From assembly GCA_024516155.1 (NCBI GenBank), contig JAJJXM010000004.1, positions 496,001-560,000 on the forward strand: a DNA stretch of 64,000 nucleotides, read 5' to 3'. The stretch comes from Pyronema omphalodes. Lineage: Eukaryota > Ascomycota > Pezizomycetes > Pezizales > Pyronemataceae. Of this stretch, positions 38,178 to 50,446 are shown piece by piece (position 1 is the stretch's first letter; every line of letters starts with the position of its first letter). Below the pieces are notes generated by a model that searched no databases, was not told the DNA's origin, and saw only the letters and a list, made by a program, of their open reading frames with translations. The position numbers and the translations under genes are program-made.

Positions 38178-41100
38178 TTAAACCTGATCATCTCCCTTAT
38201 CATTCATAGGTCTCTTCTCCATTGTCGTTGTTCTGGATCCCATACTAGTTCTAGTCATAGTCCTAGCCATAGTAAAGAAACCCTGTCTCAAAGACAAAGA
38301 AGAATCCTTCTTGATTCTATCAGATTGACCATTGTTGAACAATCCCCACTTTCTCTTAATAAATTTCCAGACCTCAATACCGAAGATAAAGATCGGAACA
38401 CCAGCTGCAGAAACCGCCCACTCCCAAGTGATAGGTGCATGACGAAGGACCATGGTGTTAAGTCCGGGGATATAGATGACCGGAACAACCAAGATACCAG
38501 GGATGATGACAGCCCAGAACAAGAACTTGTTGTCGTAGATATCCTTGAAGAAGGGGAAGTAAGAATCAGTCTGGTAAGGGTTCAATCGGAACATGCTGCG
38601 ACGGAGGGACTTGAATTCCCATGCTGAAACAAGGATGAGCCAGGTTAACTGAACAAACACGGCAGCACGGGCACGGAAGACGACATCACAAGCCTCGGAG
38701 TAACGGGAGTTACAGTCGTGGCCCAAGTTTCCACCACCGGCTCCGTAGACAACGACAATGAAGGTACACAAGGTAAGAGTTCCCATCAGGAATCCGTAAA
38801 CCATCATGTCTGCCATGATTTGCCAGGTGAAAACTCCGACCTTGATGCTGTGAGGAGGACGACGCATGATTTCGCTGGAAGGCTTCTCCTTTCCTAATCC
38901 GAAGGCGGGGAAGGAGGAGGTAAGCATGTTAATCCAAAGGACCTGGAGAGGTGCAAGAGGGAAAACAGAAAGTCCGTTACGATCCTGGAAGGCGAGACCG
39001 ATGATAAGAAGAATAACCTCTCCAACATTGGAGACAAGCAAGTGGAGGACGAATTTCTGGATGTTTTCGAACATACGACGTCCTTCTTCAACAGCCTTGA
39101 CGATGGATGCAAAGTTGTCATCGGTAAGAACCAGATCGGCGGCAGACTTGGCGACATCAGATCCTCCTTCTCCCATAGCAATACCGACGTTGGCACGCTT
39201 CAATGAAGGGGCATCGTTGACTCCGTCTCCGGTCATGGCGACGTAACGACCACGGCGGTTCAAAGCTTCAATCATGCGAACCTTAGTGCTAGGAGCACAA
39301 CGAGCGATAACGAAGGGAAGGTTAGGAAGTTCATCAATCTGGTCATCTGAGAGGGCATCGAATTCCGAAGCAGTCATACACATAGCCGCAGCGACATCAG
39401 CGGGAAGATTTCCGAAGTCCTTGGGGATAATTCCGATTTCGCGGGCAATAGCACGAGCGGTACCAGGGTGATCACCAGTCAACATGTGGACCTGGATTCC
39501 GGCCTCGGTACAGTTCTGAACAGCGAGCTTGGATTCAAGACGGGGAGGGTCGTAGAGTCCGGCCAATCCCAAAAGGGTGAGGTTGCATTCGACTTCCTCA
39601 CGGGGGGTCTCGGACCAGTCCTGGGCACGCTTGGGGGTGTCGACGACGCGGCGGGCGATGGCAAGAACACGGAGTCCTTGGTCTGCCAAAAGGGTCATCT
39701 GGCGGATAACTTCATCCTTAAGCTGGGGGGTAAGACGTTGGCAGTTGTTTCCAAATCCGATGTCATCGCACAAATCAACAATACGCTCAACGGCTCCCTT
39801 GGTGAAAATAATCTGCTTTCCATTGTCGGGTTCCTGGAAGACGACAGACATACGCTTTACGTTTGAGTCAAACCCGTATTCAGCAAATTCCTTCCAACCA
39901 GAGGACTCGAGTTTCTTGCGGCCGAAATCGAAACGGTGAGCAAACACCTGGAGAGCAACCTCGGTGGGGTCTCCGGAGGCCTGCCAGTGCTTCTCTTTGT
40001 CGTTGTAGCGGACGGTGGCCAAGTTACAGAGGGAAGTAGACTGAAGGAATGCCTCGAGCTCGGGAACAACCTCGGGGCGGTCTCCGTCGTTTCCAACGGG
40101 CTCGGGCTTCTCGTTCTCGGGGGTGGGGACCTCGGCGGGACGGTCTTTGATGTTGGTGTCGTCGGCGAACTTCAAGGCAAGTGCGGAACGGGCTTCATCG
40201 CGCTTTGCACGCTTGTTCTGGTATTCACGTTCAGCAGCACCAGCATCCTCAGTAGAGGCGGCTCCGACAGTAACGAATCCAGAAGTGGGGTCAGTAGCAG
40301 AGTTGTTGCGTTCAACGCTGTAAATACCAACACCGGGAATCCAGGCCTTGCGAGTAACCATCTTTCCCTGGGTAAGGGTACCAGTCTTGTCAGAACAGAT
40401 GTTGGTGACACCACCAAGAGCCTCAAGAGCATCGAGTTTACGAACGATGACATTGTTCTTGGCCATCTTCTTCATCCCAACAGCCATGGTGATGGTGAGG
40501 ACTGCAATCAAAGACTCGGGAATAATAGCGATACCGAGGGAAATGGCGTAAATCTGAACTTCGTGGGTGACATTGAACTTGTTGACACCGAATACGATGA
40601 TGGCGAGAATGATGGCACAACCGAATAGGACGTAGGCAAGCTTTGCAAGCTTCTTCTGAAGAGGAGTTCCCTCAGTGAGTCCGAGGAACTTTCCAATAGC
40701 ATCCCAGGTACGGAGAGCAGATCCCTTGACAGGGTTCCATTTTCCTTTCTTGGGGTCAACAGAGCGGTTTGGCTTCTTTGACTTGGACTGCATAGCGGCA
40801 GCAATAGCTCCCATCTCAGTAGCCATTCCAGTACCAACGACAATACCACGAGCACGTCCCTTGGTAACCTCAGTACCAGAGAAAGCCATGTTGATTCTGT
40901 CTCCAACACCCTGCTCACCCTCAATGGGTTCAATTTCCTTGATAACGGGGATAGGTTCTCCAGTAAGAATTGCCTCGAGGGCAGCAAAGTTGTAGGCCTC
41001 GAAAAGACGGACATCGGCGGGAACGATATCTCCAACAACGAGCTGGATAATATCACCGGGAACGACGGGGCCGGAAGGAATGGTCTTGACATCGATATCA

Positions 41101-41633
41101 CCGTTACGGAGGACTGCAGCTGAGGGACTGGACAAGCTTCTCAAGCTGTCGACTGTCTTTTCACTGTGAATCGTCAGCTTCTGCACTAATTTTGACCGGT
41201 TACCGAATTGTGGGGGAAACTAACGCGTTGTACTCCTGCCAGAAACCAATCAAAACATTCAAGGCAATAACTGCTGTAATAACTCCTCCTTCAATGAAAT
41301 CCTTTGTACCATAGGACAAAGCCATGGCAAAGAACAAAACTAAAATCCTGTAAACTCGTTAGCACCCTGCTCTTAAGGGTCTACTTTTTTTTATGGAAAT
41401 CCACAAACTCACATTGCATTTGCAACTTGCTTCAATAGAATCCTCCAGGGAGAAATTGCTCCCTCTCCATCTAACTTATTTTCTCCATATTTTGCTGTAT
41501 ATTCTTCGACTTGTTGAGTAGATAATCCTGTTTCGATGTTTGTTCCTAGCTCATCCGCAACCTGCTGGATCGAGAGCTGATACGGTGGCTTGGAAAACGT
41601 TGGAGCGACTGTCTTGGATTTTTTGCCGGCCAT
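38178..41633 (-). CDS. ena1: ENA-type (P-IID) Na+/Li+ (K+) exporting P-type ATPase
   Basis: Exons 41633-41413, 41347-41225 and 41163-38178 give 1109 residues. The introns are 65 bp (GTGAGT donor, ACAG acceptor) and 61 bp (GTTAGT donor, CACAG acceptor). Order of parts: cation-ATPase N domain (YQLSIQQVADELGTN), a first pair of membrane helices mostly in exon 2, the A domain with TGEP at about 182-185, and a third and fourth helix with the IPESLIAVLT ion-site motif. Then come the phosphorylation site CSDKTGTLTQGKM (Asp about 373), the nucleotide-binding domain, the hinge MTGDGVNDAPSLK (about 757-770) and six C-terminal helices, ending in a Ser/Thr/Arg-rich tail. The IID assignment rests on QEYNAEKTVDSLRSL, VRKLDALEALGGVTNICSDK and the overall length. 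Family role: plasma-membrane efflux of Na+, Li+ or K+ at high salt or high pH. Unusual point: TGEP replaces the usual TGES. The long antisense frames inside are codon-bias shadows. Confidence 0.9.
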
Positions 41634-42110
41634 TTCTGTCCATTTAGGTGTAAGGCTTAAGATCCTGTGAAAGGGAGCGGGGGAGATGGGTACTCTTTAT
41701 GTAAAGAACCTCTCTCAGCAGAGATACAGTTGTATTCCCTGACGTCGTTTGGCGGACGACTGGGGTGACTGGAGCGACTGGGATGTGTGAGTCGACTGGG
41801 GTGTCTTGGACGACTGGGATGAGAGTGCTGACTGGGATGTTGTAGGAACCTTGGGAACCGGGAGGACCTCCACTTATCTCCACGACCCAAGGACCTTAGA
41901 AGATTGTAAACAAAGCGAAGAGAAGAGCATCGATCGGGAATGGAAGCGAGTATAGCATCCAGATCCAGATCCAGATACAGATACAGGCCCATAGCAGAAC
42001 CCTCTATCCGCAGCACATCTTCCCCGACCACCCTCCTCCTCCTCCTCCTGCTCTCTTCCTGCCACCGCAAAGCCAACCGCAGGCCACTACAATCCGAACA
42101 TGGCTACCAT
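41634..42110 (-). promoter_or_regulatory. Likely ENA 5' UTR and proximal promoter
   Basis: The 450 bases upstream of the ENA start contain imperfect repeats of a CGACTGGGRTG unit (about 41755-41850) and a CT-rich strand, typical of fungal 5' leader DNA. No TATA box or transcription start can be fixed from sequence alone. Confidence 0.4.
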
Positions 42111-42478
42111 CAAATTGCACAACCGCTTGCAGCACGGCAAGACCACCGTCGTACTGATCTGATACTAACCATTAAGCTTGCATCCACTGTACAGAAGCAA
42201 ACAGTAATTATTACTGTTTTTATCAAGTGTCATTAAGTGCTTATTACTGACACTGCTACCAGCCATCAACTATCAGGCCCACAACCTCCCGCTCGGTATC
42301 CTCTGTGAGACCCATCGGATCCAGACCCTTCCCAAAACCCACCATGGACTCTAGAGAACCTTAACTCTAATTCTCCAGTTCCATACATAGTCCGTTCCTC
42401 ATCTATGGGCGATGATGCTCCGAAAGTTTTTCTGCTATAGCAGCCTCTAGATCTAACGGGAATCTTCTGCATCGAAAA

Positions 42479-43364
42479 GCCAAGACTGCCAAGCCGTACC
42501 CGCAGAAGGACCTTTGCATATTACATATTCGAGCCAAGATCACCAAGCCATACTCGGAGAAGGAAATCTGCATTACCATACCCCCCCATCTCCGAGGATT
42601 CCTACCCAGTTCCCTACTCAACACTGTATACTCATATTATCTTGGCAATCTCAGCCAGTGTCATATGGTGCTCTGTATGCCACAATATACCCTACATACA
42701 TCAGGTACTAACTACTATATTGACCTGTTACCGGTGGACTCCCCTCCCAGGTATGTGCTGCTATGTATGGTGTTGTATTGCTGTTTTCTTACGAACCTGG
42801 ATCCAAATTTCTTGGCCTCTTGGCCTGCTGCTTGGCCGCGTCATGTCTAAAGCACCGATATGTATGAGGCTTGAGAAACCCCGTCTCGGTCTCTAAGCAA
42901 CCGGATAGTATTATGTGCTTATCTTCCGAGTCGGCCATCATTAAAACAGGTTTCCTTGGTGTGTCGTAGATACATACATAGGTGATGTCGAAATATGGGT
43001 TGGGTTAACCGACTCGACTCGACTTCATCAGCGTTTGTTGGTCCGGTTGAATCGTGCAGATATCGAGCTCAAGCCCGAGAAGCTCAGCTTCTAAGCGTGG
43101 AATGTAAGCATGGTAGTGGTGGTAGCACATAGTTGTGGTGGTAGTGGTGGTGATGGTGGTGGTGATGGTGGGTCACAGAAACCGGGCGGCGTTACAATCG
43201 TTGCCGCAGGCCGCTAGTGGAAATTCCAAGGCGATACTAATGTAAGCTAAGGCGGCGGTAGCGACCGCGTCTCTTGGCGGTTGTCTTGTCTGGCTCATAG
43301 GTTCTTACGTCTGGCTTGGATAATGCTTGGCTATGTCTTGGATATGTCTTGGATTCGTCTTGGC
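42479..43364 (-). promoter_or_regulatory. Cluster of PacC-like GCCAAG sites upstream of ENA
   Basis: GCCAAG (the PacC/Rim101 core GCCARG) occurs on the + strand at 42479, 42488 and 42533 and on the minus strand (CTTGGC) at 42641, 42811, 42819, 42831, 43273, 43326 and 43359. Seven of the ten fall within 360 bp. An even-composition sequence would give about one GCCARG per kb counting both strands. The cluster is 0.85-1.7 kb upstream of the ENA start, in ENA's upstream intergenic region. In Aspergillus and yeasts, ENA genes are alkaline-induced through PacC/Rim101-linked control, so a regulatory role is plausible. Binding is inferred. Confidence 0.4.
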
Positions 43365-46300
43365 GCTTATCATCTACGCGAGATGTTGAAGGATTGAAGA
43401 AATTTTCATATCAAAACGCACAGACCTAGATTCTGGGCATTCAAAGGAATGAACTTTTATGCGGAGGGGATGCGACGGATGTTTTGATACCAAAGTTATG
43501 GTTATGGAGCGTAGGGAATCGAAGGAAGCAAATTCGGCGCGGCTATTGGCATGATGTTCAAATACAGGGCTCAGGCGCTTGTTGATACCTGTTTAGTAAC
43601 CGTTAGACCTAGCAAAGATAATACACGTTACTAATCCTCGCCGATTTTGTTTCCCCACAAGTATGTATTTGTAGTAATCGATGCTCAGATAATCGAATCA
43701 TGGGGTTATGTTAGGCTCGTAGGCTCGTAGGCTCGTAGGCTCAAGGATCAAGGCTCCCGGTTAAAATAAAAAATAAAAAAATACTCTAAAACTTCACACC
43801 CCCGCCGCACACCATATTTCGCCTCTTTTGCACCATATTTTTTTTGAGTCTCGCGACCTCCGCGGACAAGGACAAGACCTCTCGTTATCTTACATCTCGA
43901 AAATCTCAGGGCCGCATCCACCCGCGCCGAGCAATCATCAAGACTCTTGGCTCGACAAAGTCCGACAAAGTCCGACAAAGTCTGACAAAGTCTGATAAAG
44001 TCTGATAAATTGTGACAAAGTGTGACACATGTGACAAAAAAGTAACAAAGTCCAACAAGGTTTTCCCAGGAGTTCTATGTACATACTGTAAATAGCAAAC
44101 CATCCAAATTTCCAGAACAACACCATATCCAAGCCCAGACCAAACCAAACCAACCCACGATATATCTATTAAAACTCCACGTGCATCAATAAAAACAATC
44201 CCGATGCTTCTTCTTCTTAATATCCCATAGAATCCCAGAACTATAGCATCATAGCATCATAGCATCATAGCATCATATCACCATAGAACCGTACAAGCAT
44301 AGCGGAATTCAAGACCTCTTTTCCATAACCCCCACATAACTTCCCCCAAATCCAAAACACGGAGATTCCACGAAGCCGATTCGATAAGAATACCAATACC
44401 AATACCAATACCAAAACCAAAACCAAAAAGTCTAGACCACCTTGTTTATTTATTTCTGATTTCTGGTTTCTTTTCTGGACCCTGTTGAGATTTAGTTCTT
44501 CTTCTTCTTCTTCATCTACTGTGCTTATCCGAAGTTCGAACTACTATACATATGTATGTTGGTAACTTGGTGTGCATGCTATGGCGTAAACGTCAGCGGG
44601 GGGAAATGCTTGGGTTCTTGGATGCTTGGGTGTTTCAGTGCTTCGGTATGTTATATCGGTATGGTATATCGGTATCAATCAGTAGCAATATCAGTATCAA
44701 TCCATTACCAGGTGGCTGGCCACTTAACAGGCTGTATCGAAAAACCAGTGATCAGCGCCAGCCAGTGACCATACAGTGGCGACGTCATGATGTGGCGAGC
44801 AGAGCTGGGCTCGGGTTGATAACCGCTCTGTCTCTGTGAGTATCTGCGAGTATCTGCATCTGCATCTGCCAGTATCTTGTCTTGACATAAACCGGCCCAT
44901 AATCACGAAAAATACAAACAGGGTAAGGAAATATGAATATCATTTCTATCTTTTTTTTTTTAAAAAAAAAAAGTGGTGTGGAAATAGTGGGAATGAAACA
45001 TCATATCACATCACATCACATCACATCACATCACATGGCCATATGCCCATATGTAGCACCGTAGAATAGATAGAGTATATAGATAGAATCAAGAAGTTAT
45101 GGATGTTTAGTCAACTTGCAGAAAAAATAACTTGCATCATTGTGCTTTTTCTAGTTGGTTTCTATATACATACATAGTTTCAAGTGTTGCTCTTTTTCTT
45201 GGGGGGTTTAAGGTACCAGAGGGGTGTAGATATCAGTATGTATCTTATGTAGTTGGAACTTTGGTTTTCAATGGAGTGTGTTTGCATCTGCTGGGTTTGA
45301 GTTTGTTTGCCGCTCGGAGTGTATGGTATGATGATCCTAATCCTAATCGCAATCTCGATGCCGATGCCGAATACCGATACCGATACCGAAAGATTCTACA
45401 CTGCGACACTGCGACACTGCACCGCTGCTGTATACAAGGCAGATAATCACACTATGATCCGACAAATCAGATCAAATTACAACGACAATCCATAAACAAC
45501 CTTATTATCCACCATAGTCATAACGCGACCCTATTTTGCCACCCAAGTCCCAGCATGATCCTTCCAATCATCCTTCCAGCAAGCAGAGATGAGATGAGAT
45601 TAGACAACCTTAACCTGACCCTGTTTTGCCACCCAGATCCCAGCATGATCTTTTGTCAGAATTCAGCGAGGCTTAGATTAGATTAGATGAGATTAGACAA
45701 CTTTAACTTTAAATTTTAACTTTAAACTTTGTGGTGGAGATACGTAACTCCGCGGAAACTGCGCCACCCGGATCTAATGTTTTGATACAGGATGGGATTC
45801 TTTGCCACATTTGACTACATACACTGTGCCTAGCTAGCAAGTAGGCTAGCTGATTTGGACTTGGTGTGTAGAATGAACACGCGTAGCGTATGACATGTAG
45901 CTGGCTGCTGGCTACTATTCCATGGTGACCATAACCCATACATAGATGAGTCAGAACTCAGAATGTTATGTATGAATGTATTTACGGTATACCAAGAGTT
46001 CAAGAACATTCCCCTACATAGCACGTGGTTCCATATTGCATATTCGAGATTCCATATTCCATATTCCATATTCCGTCTCCCAAGGTATCTCCCAAGCTGT
46101 CACATCTTCTACATATGCCACCACATGCAAGAAGCAGTACATCTTGTCTCGTCTCATCTCGTCTCGTCTTGTCTTGTCTCGTCTTGTCTCGTCTATACTA
46201 TCCTAGCCGAGACTTGAGACCTCAAGATGACGCGTCACACATCCAACCCGAAAAGTTAAAACTTTAAATTCCTTCTAGAAGGATCTAATCCAATAATTAA

Positions 46301-46947
46301 TGGTATCCTTGAAGATCATGTGTTTCATCCCGTGCTGTAATTGGTTGGTAATTTGAAATTGGTTATGTAATTAAAGAAAAAACGTGGTGATGTCTTGATG
46401 TCAACGTGTGGGTTAGTTCATATGTTGAAAGATGGTTCTATGGTTTAGTGGGAGTGCGAGTGGAATGGGAAGATAAAGGAGCGATGAGGATGTATGTACA
46501 AGACAGACAAGACAGACAAGACACACGAAGGAATACGAAGGAATTTAGATAGATCATGATGCTATATGCAACTATAGATCCGCTATGGATTCATTATAAA
46601 CCTAAGATATGTCGGAATAATAACGCCCGGAAATAGATCTTGAAGTTTCTAGAGTTTCTTGGACTTCTGGACTCGCTGGGCTCTATGGAATCTCTGGGTC
46701 CAACCCGGGATCTTTAGATTCCTGGGGCTCCACAGCTCCACAGCTCCACAGCTCCACAGCATCGTATGTATGTAGACTCGTGGCATTCCAGTCCGTAGCG
46801 TATATAATCTCAAGATCCATCTACATAGACATCCAGACATGTCGATACCTCAGCCAAAGCCGGTGTATAAATCGCAACAATACAGATCTATACGACGTAG
46901 TGGGTTACGGTTACCGCTAATCCTGAACGAAGGAACGATGCCTCAGT

Positions 46948-47542
46948 GGAAGTCCGAGTATGTTATGGTTTTGATGATCCGAGATTGAGTTTGTCGCGAT
47001 CAAGATCCAAGCTACTGTACAGCCGTAAGCTCGTAACACTAACCGCCAGTACATATGTAGAATTGTGGCTGGAATCTGGATTCGCTAATATAGTTAGTGT
47101 GGCTGCTGTTGGCCGCTGCTGGCCGCTGCTGCTTCGGTGGGATTGGTACGGCTGCTGCCCATACATACAGTCGAATGTAATACATAGGGAACCGACCGGG
47201 AGTCCGAGCATGTTATGATCCAGATTCCAGTCAGTAGCTACCGCATACATATAGAACTGAGATAGAGTTTTGTCGCGAGATTAGATCCAACAAGATCCAC
47301 GCTACTGTGCTAACGATTCTTTATGGTTATTCAGGGCTGGAATATCTAAAGATGGAATCATAGGCGGGAGTCCGAGCGAGTTTCGGTGCTGCGATGCTGC
47401 GGTGTTGGGATGCTGGGGTGCTGGGGTGCTGGGGTGCTGGGGTCATCGTCATGTCTTACCTACACCAGGCTCAGGTTACCCTAGATAGAATTGGATAGGG
47501 TTGATTTTCCATCATAGTCTCAAAGCGGGAGTCCGAGCGAGC
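46948..47542 (+). repeat. Diverged repeat family around GGAGTCCGAGC
   Basis: The core GGRAGTCCGAG occurs at 46948, 47198, 47366 and 47527. The first two copies share a longer pattern: the core, TGTTATG, GAT/GATCC, then GAGTTT(T)GTCGCGA, AAGATCCA and GCTACTGT (46948-47019 and 47198-47310, the second interrupted). The last two share GGGAGTCCGAGCGAG. Spacings are 250, 168 and 161 bp. It looks like an old, degenerate tandem or segmental duplication. No coding frame runs through it. Confidence 0.5.
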
Positions 47543-47760
47543 ATCAACGGAAGGAACAAAACAACCCTATGGTGGTATATCGGGTGGCTTCCACAGGCGG
47601 GCCCTTCACCCGCTCCGTGCGGCGTGTAGGGATTGTAAATCCCTAGGGAAACCTCATGATCAGCGCCGCTATGTACTCATTCAGCGGGTGAGCGGGCAGC
47701 TTTAAAAGCGGTCTGAAGTTCTCCGCATCTGACCTTCCTATAAAACCATATCAACCTCAC

Positions 47761-47786
47761 AAAAAAAAAAAAAAAAAAAAAAAAAA
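47761..47786 (+). repeat. A26 homopolymer
   Basis: An unbroken run of 26 A following an A/C-rich stretch. It could be a retroposon tail, but I see no element body or flanking duplication. It may simply be replication slippage. Confidence 0.85.
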
Positions 47787-50320
47787 ACATCCGTATTTAT
47801 TTTTCGTTACGCCACCGTTTCAAGCCGTGACAAGGTGATAAGATGACAAGGTGATGCGGTGCTGGAATAACGGTTTTTCTACCTACATAGCGGATAATTA
47901 AAATAAGCGCTACATTCCACGCTTCTTCCTTCTCTGCTTTTTCTTCTCTTCTTCTCTGCTTCTCTACTTCCCTATGCACTCATCATCTTGGCGGCCGTTG
48001 CTGTCACTGCATATCGAAGCCCAGCGCCCCAGCGTCCCAGCCCTCCTTCTCGAAATCCACGGTGTTCGGGAAGCCGTATGTATGTAAGTCAAGTTTGATG
48101 CAAACCGTTAGCGTATTAAACCATCACCAGTATACCAAGCCGAATCCTTGTTCCTTTAGACATACATAGATATGCACCGCTTACGCAGGAGTTACATGCC
48201 ATGCCATGCCAGATTCCTGTCGATGGAGCTAGATTTCACTGTGTATGGAAAGAAAAAAGAAAACAGAAAAAGAAATTTTCCTCGGGTATGTAATGATATG
48301 CGGTAATAAAAAGTAGGAGAAGAAGAGGATATATATATATACGGCGTCGGTCAGGTTGATGGATGAGTCGAATGATGGGCTGGATCCTGTGGATGGTATG
48401 GTTATACATAGTGGTGCCAGGATGGTGATGATCGACGTGAGATCGGTATGGGATCTTATCGACGGATCTTATCGCTGAACCTTGGGGCTCGGACATGGGG
48501 ATCACTCGATTTCCGCGTGAGGGTTTTGGGGTTGTTAGTCATGGGGTATCACGTCGGAGATTGTGGGATTAGAGATGGGATTGTATTTAGTTAAGTAAAT
48601 AAAAGGGGCATAGTACAATGAAATATCTATGTTCAGAAAATAAATGTGTATAAATAAGTTCTTAGGAGTCGGAAATCACTGGAATAATGTCATCGCAGAG
48701 ATTTGATATACTCCATGCCAATCGGTTGATCGAGAGGACGTTCGTGCTGGCCTTTAACTGAAATTTGGACAGTTGTAGTCAATACAACTAGCTGCTATAG
48801 TCTCATGTAAAAAGTATCTTAAATATTATTAATAAGGATACAACCACAGTATCGTTTGCACAGCATGCCATTCTACTCCACACTCATGCAGGGGAAAAAT
48901 AACCAGCAACTACATTTCCCATCCCCCCATATCTCGTAGCATTTATGCCTTCTTATTCTTCATAAACAACCAGACTAACATACCCTTAAACATCTCAAAG
49001 GAGGCTAATATTCTTTCCCGCGTCTACCGACCATACATTATCCTTCGCGATATCATCGTATCATCAGTATTAAAACTAACCCATAAGTACCTTATTACTT
49101 CTCTTAACTTATAAAAACACAAAACCCCCAACCGACATCGATACCATCAAACGCTTCAACGAAACCCCAATAATCCTTCCACACCGTCTAAACCGCTCGC
49201 TACTCAAATCAATCATTGCAAAAATACTCGTTTCCATTTCCTGCCGTTTGATCAGGTTTTAATTATGCATGCAACAGTAATAATCTAGATGATTCAATCT
49301 GATTCAGGGGGTATTAAGTTTTCTCAACACCGCAGCATAGTGTACAATGACTGTATCGTCTATCACCTATCGCCTACTATCCACCAGTACAGCTGCTGGT
49401 ACTGTGGTACGAAAGTTTGAGAGAATTTACAAACGGGAACCCGGAGCTTACGTCACTACTCACAATTCACGACTCACAATTCACGACTCACAAGCCACTC
49501 ATCACTCAGCAATAAATTAAAACAAAAACTACATAGAGCAAATATTCTGTATACATAGCATCCATTATCTATAATATATACCGTGATACAAGGCCATGTT
49601 CAGTCATCATTGCATTGGAAATAATTTATAAGCTTGCTTGCTAACTTTAAGAATATATATTCCGTGCTGAGTAACTATGTATGTACTAATATGTTTCTGC
49701 AACCCTGGAATGCTGTATAAGCATGTATGTCTAGGATGAAGATAAATTCGGACACACATGATATATAGAGGAAATCGTAGATATAGTAATACTGATCGAT
49801 ATTACTAATTTCATTTTATGAGGCATGATCGCCTTGGGGAATCTCTGGAGTATGGACAGCCCGGTACACCCCACGTGCTATAGGCAGCGAACTTTAATAG
49901 GGCTAGGTTGAATGAATAGCTTGGCGCAACCGAATCTGTAATCTCCGACATGTGTAAACTCAATGGTACAAGTTACAATAAGATATGCATGAATTTAAAC
50001 CTAAAGTCGTCGGAACTTAGCTATCTACCGATACTAAGGTTCCTAAGATCGAGATCTGTAACTTAAAATTCTTTTACTCACTCACTATGTATATCAATGC
50101 GTGGGATATGAATATAAAAGTTATCAAATGAATGCCCACACCTGCGGGAGTAAGATATGTGAAAAGTCGTGGCAGATAAGGATACGTAGATTGGAATTTT
50201 ATATGAGATTAACTCTAAGTCCGCTTGGAGGTTGATTAATTGTGATGCATTAGCGCTGCAGATTGGGCACTTAGTCAACGAGATAGTGGGGTTTCCTAAC
50301 TAGAATCCGAAGTAGAAGAG

Positions 50321-50446
50321 AAGTGGAAGAAGTGGAAGAAGTGGAAGAAGTGGAAGAAGTGGAAGAAGTGGAAGAAGTGGAAGAAGTGGAAGAAGTGGAA
50401 GAAGTGGAAGAAGTGGAAGAAGTGGAAGAAGTGGAAGAAGTGGAAG
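50321..50446 (+). repeat. 14-copy 9-bp minisatellite, unit AAGTGGAAG
   Basis: Fourteen uninterrupted copies of AAGTGGAAG (126 bp). Because the unit length is a multiple of three, it keeps all frames open: (Glu-Glu-Val)n on the + strand and Ser-Ser-Thr or Leu-Pro-Leu repeats on the minus strand. None of these frames has a convincing start, neighbour exon or unique flank, so I treat it as non-coding. Confidence 0.85.

Noticed and set aside
39936..40628. A 230-codon + frame antisense to the ENA gene
   Set aside because: It mirrors strongly biased ENA codons, starts at no trusted site and has no domain; a shadow of the ATPase gene.
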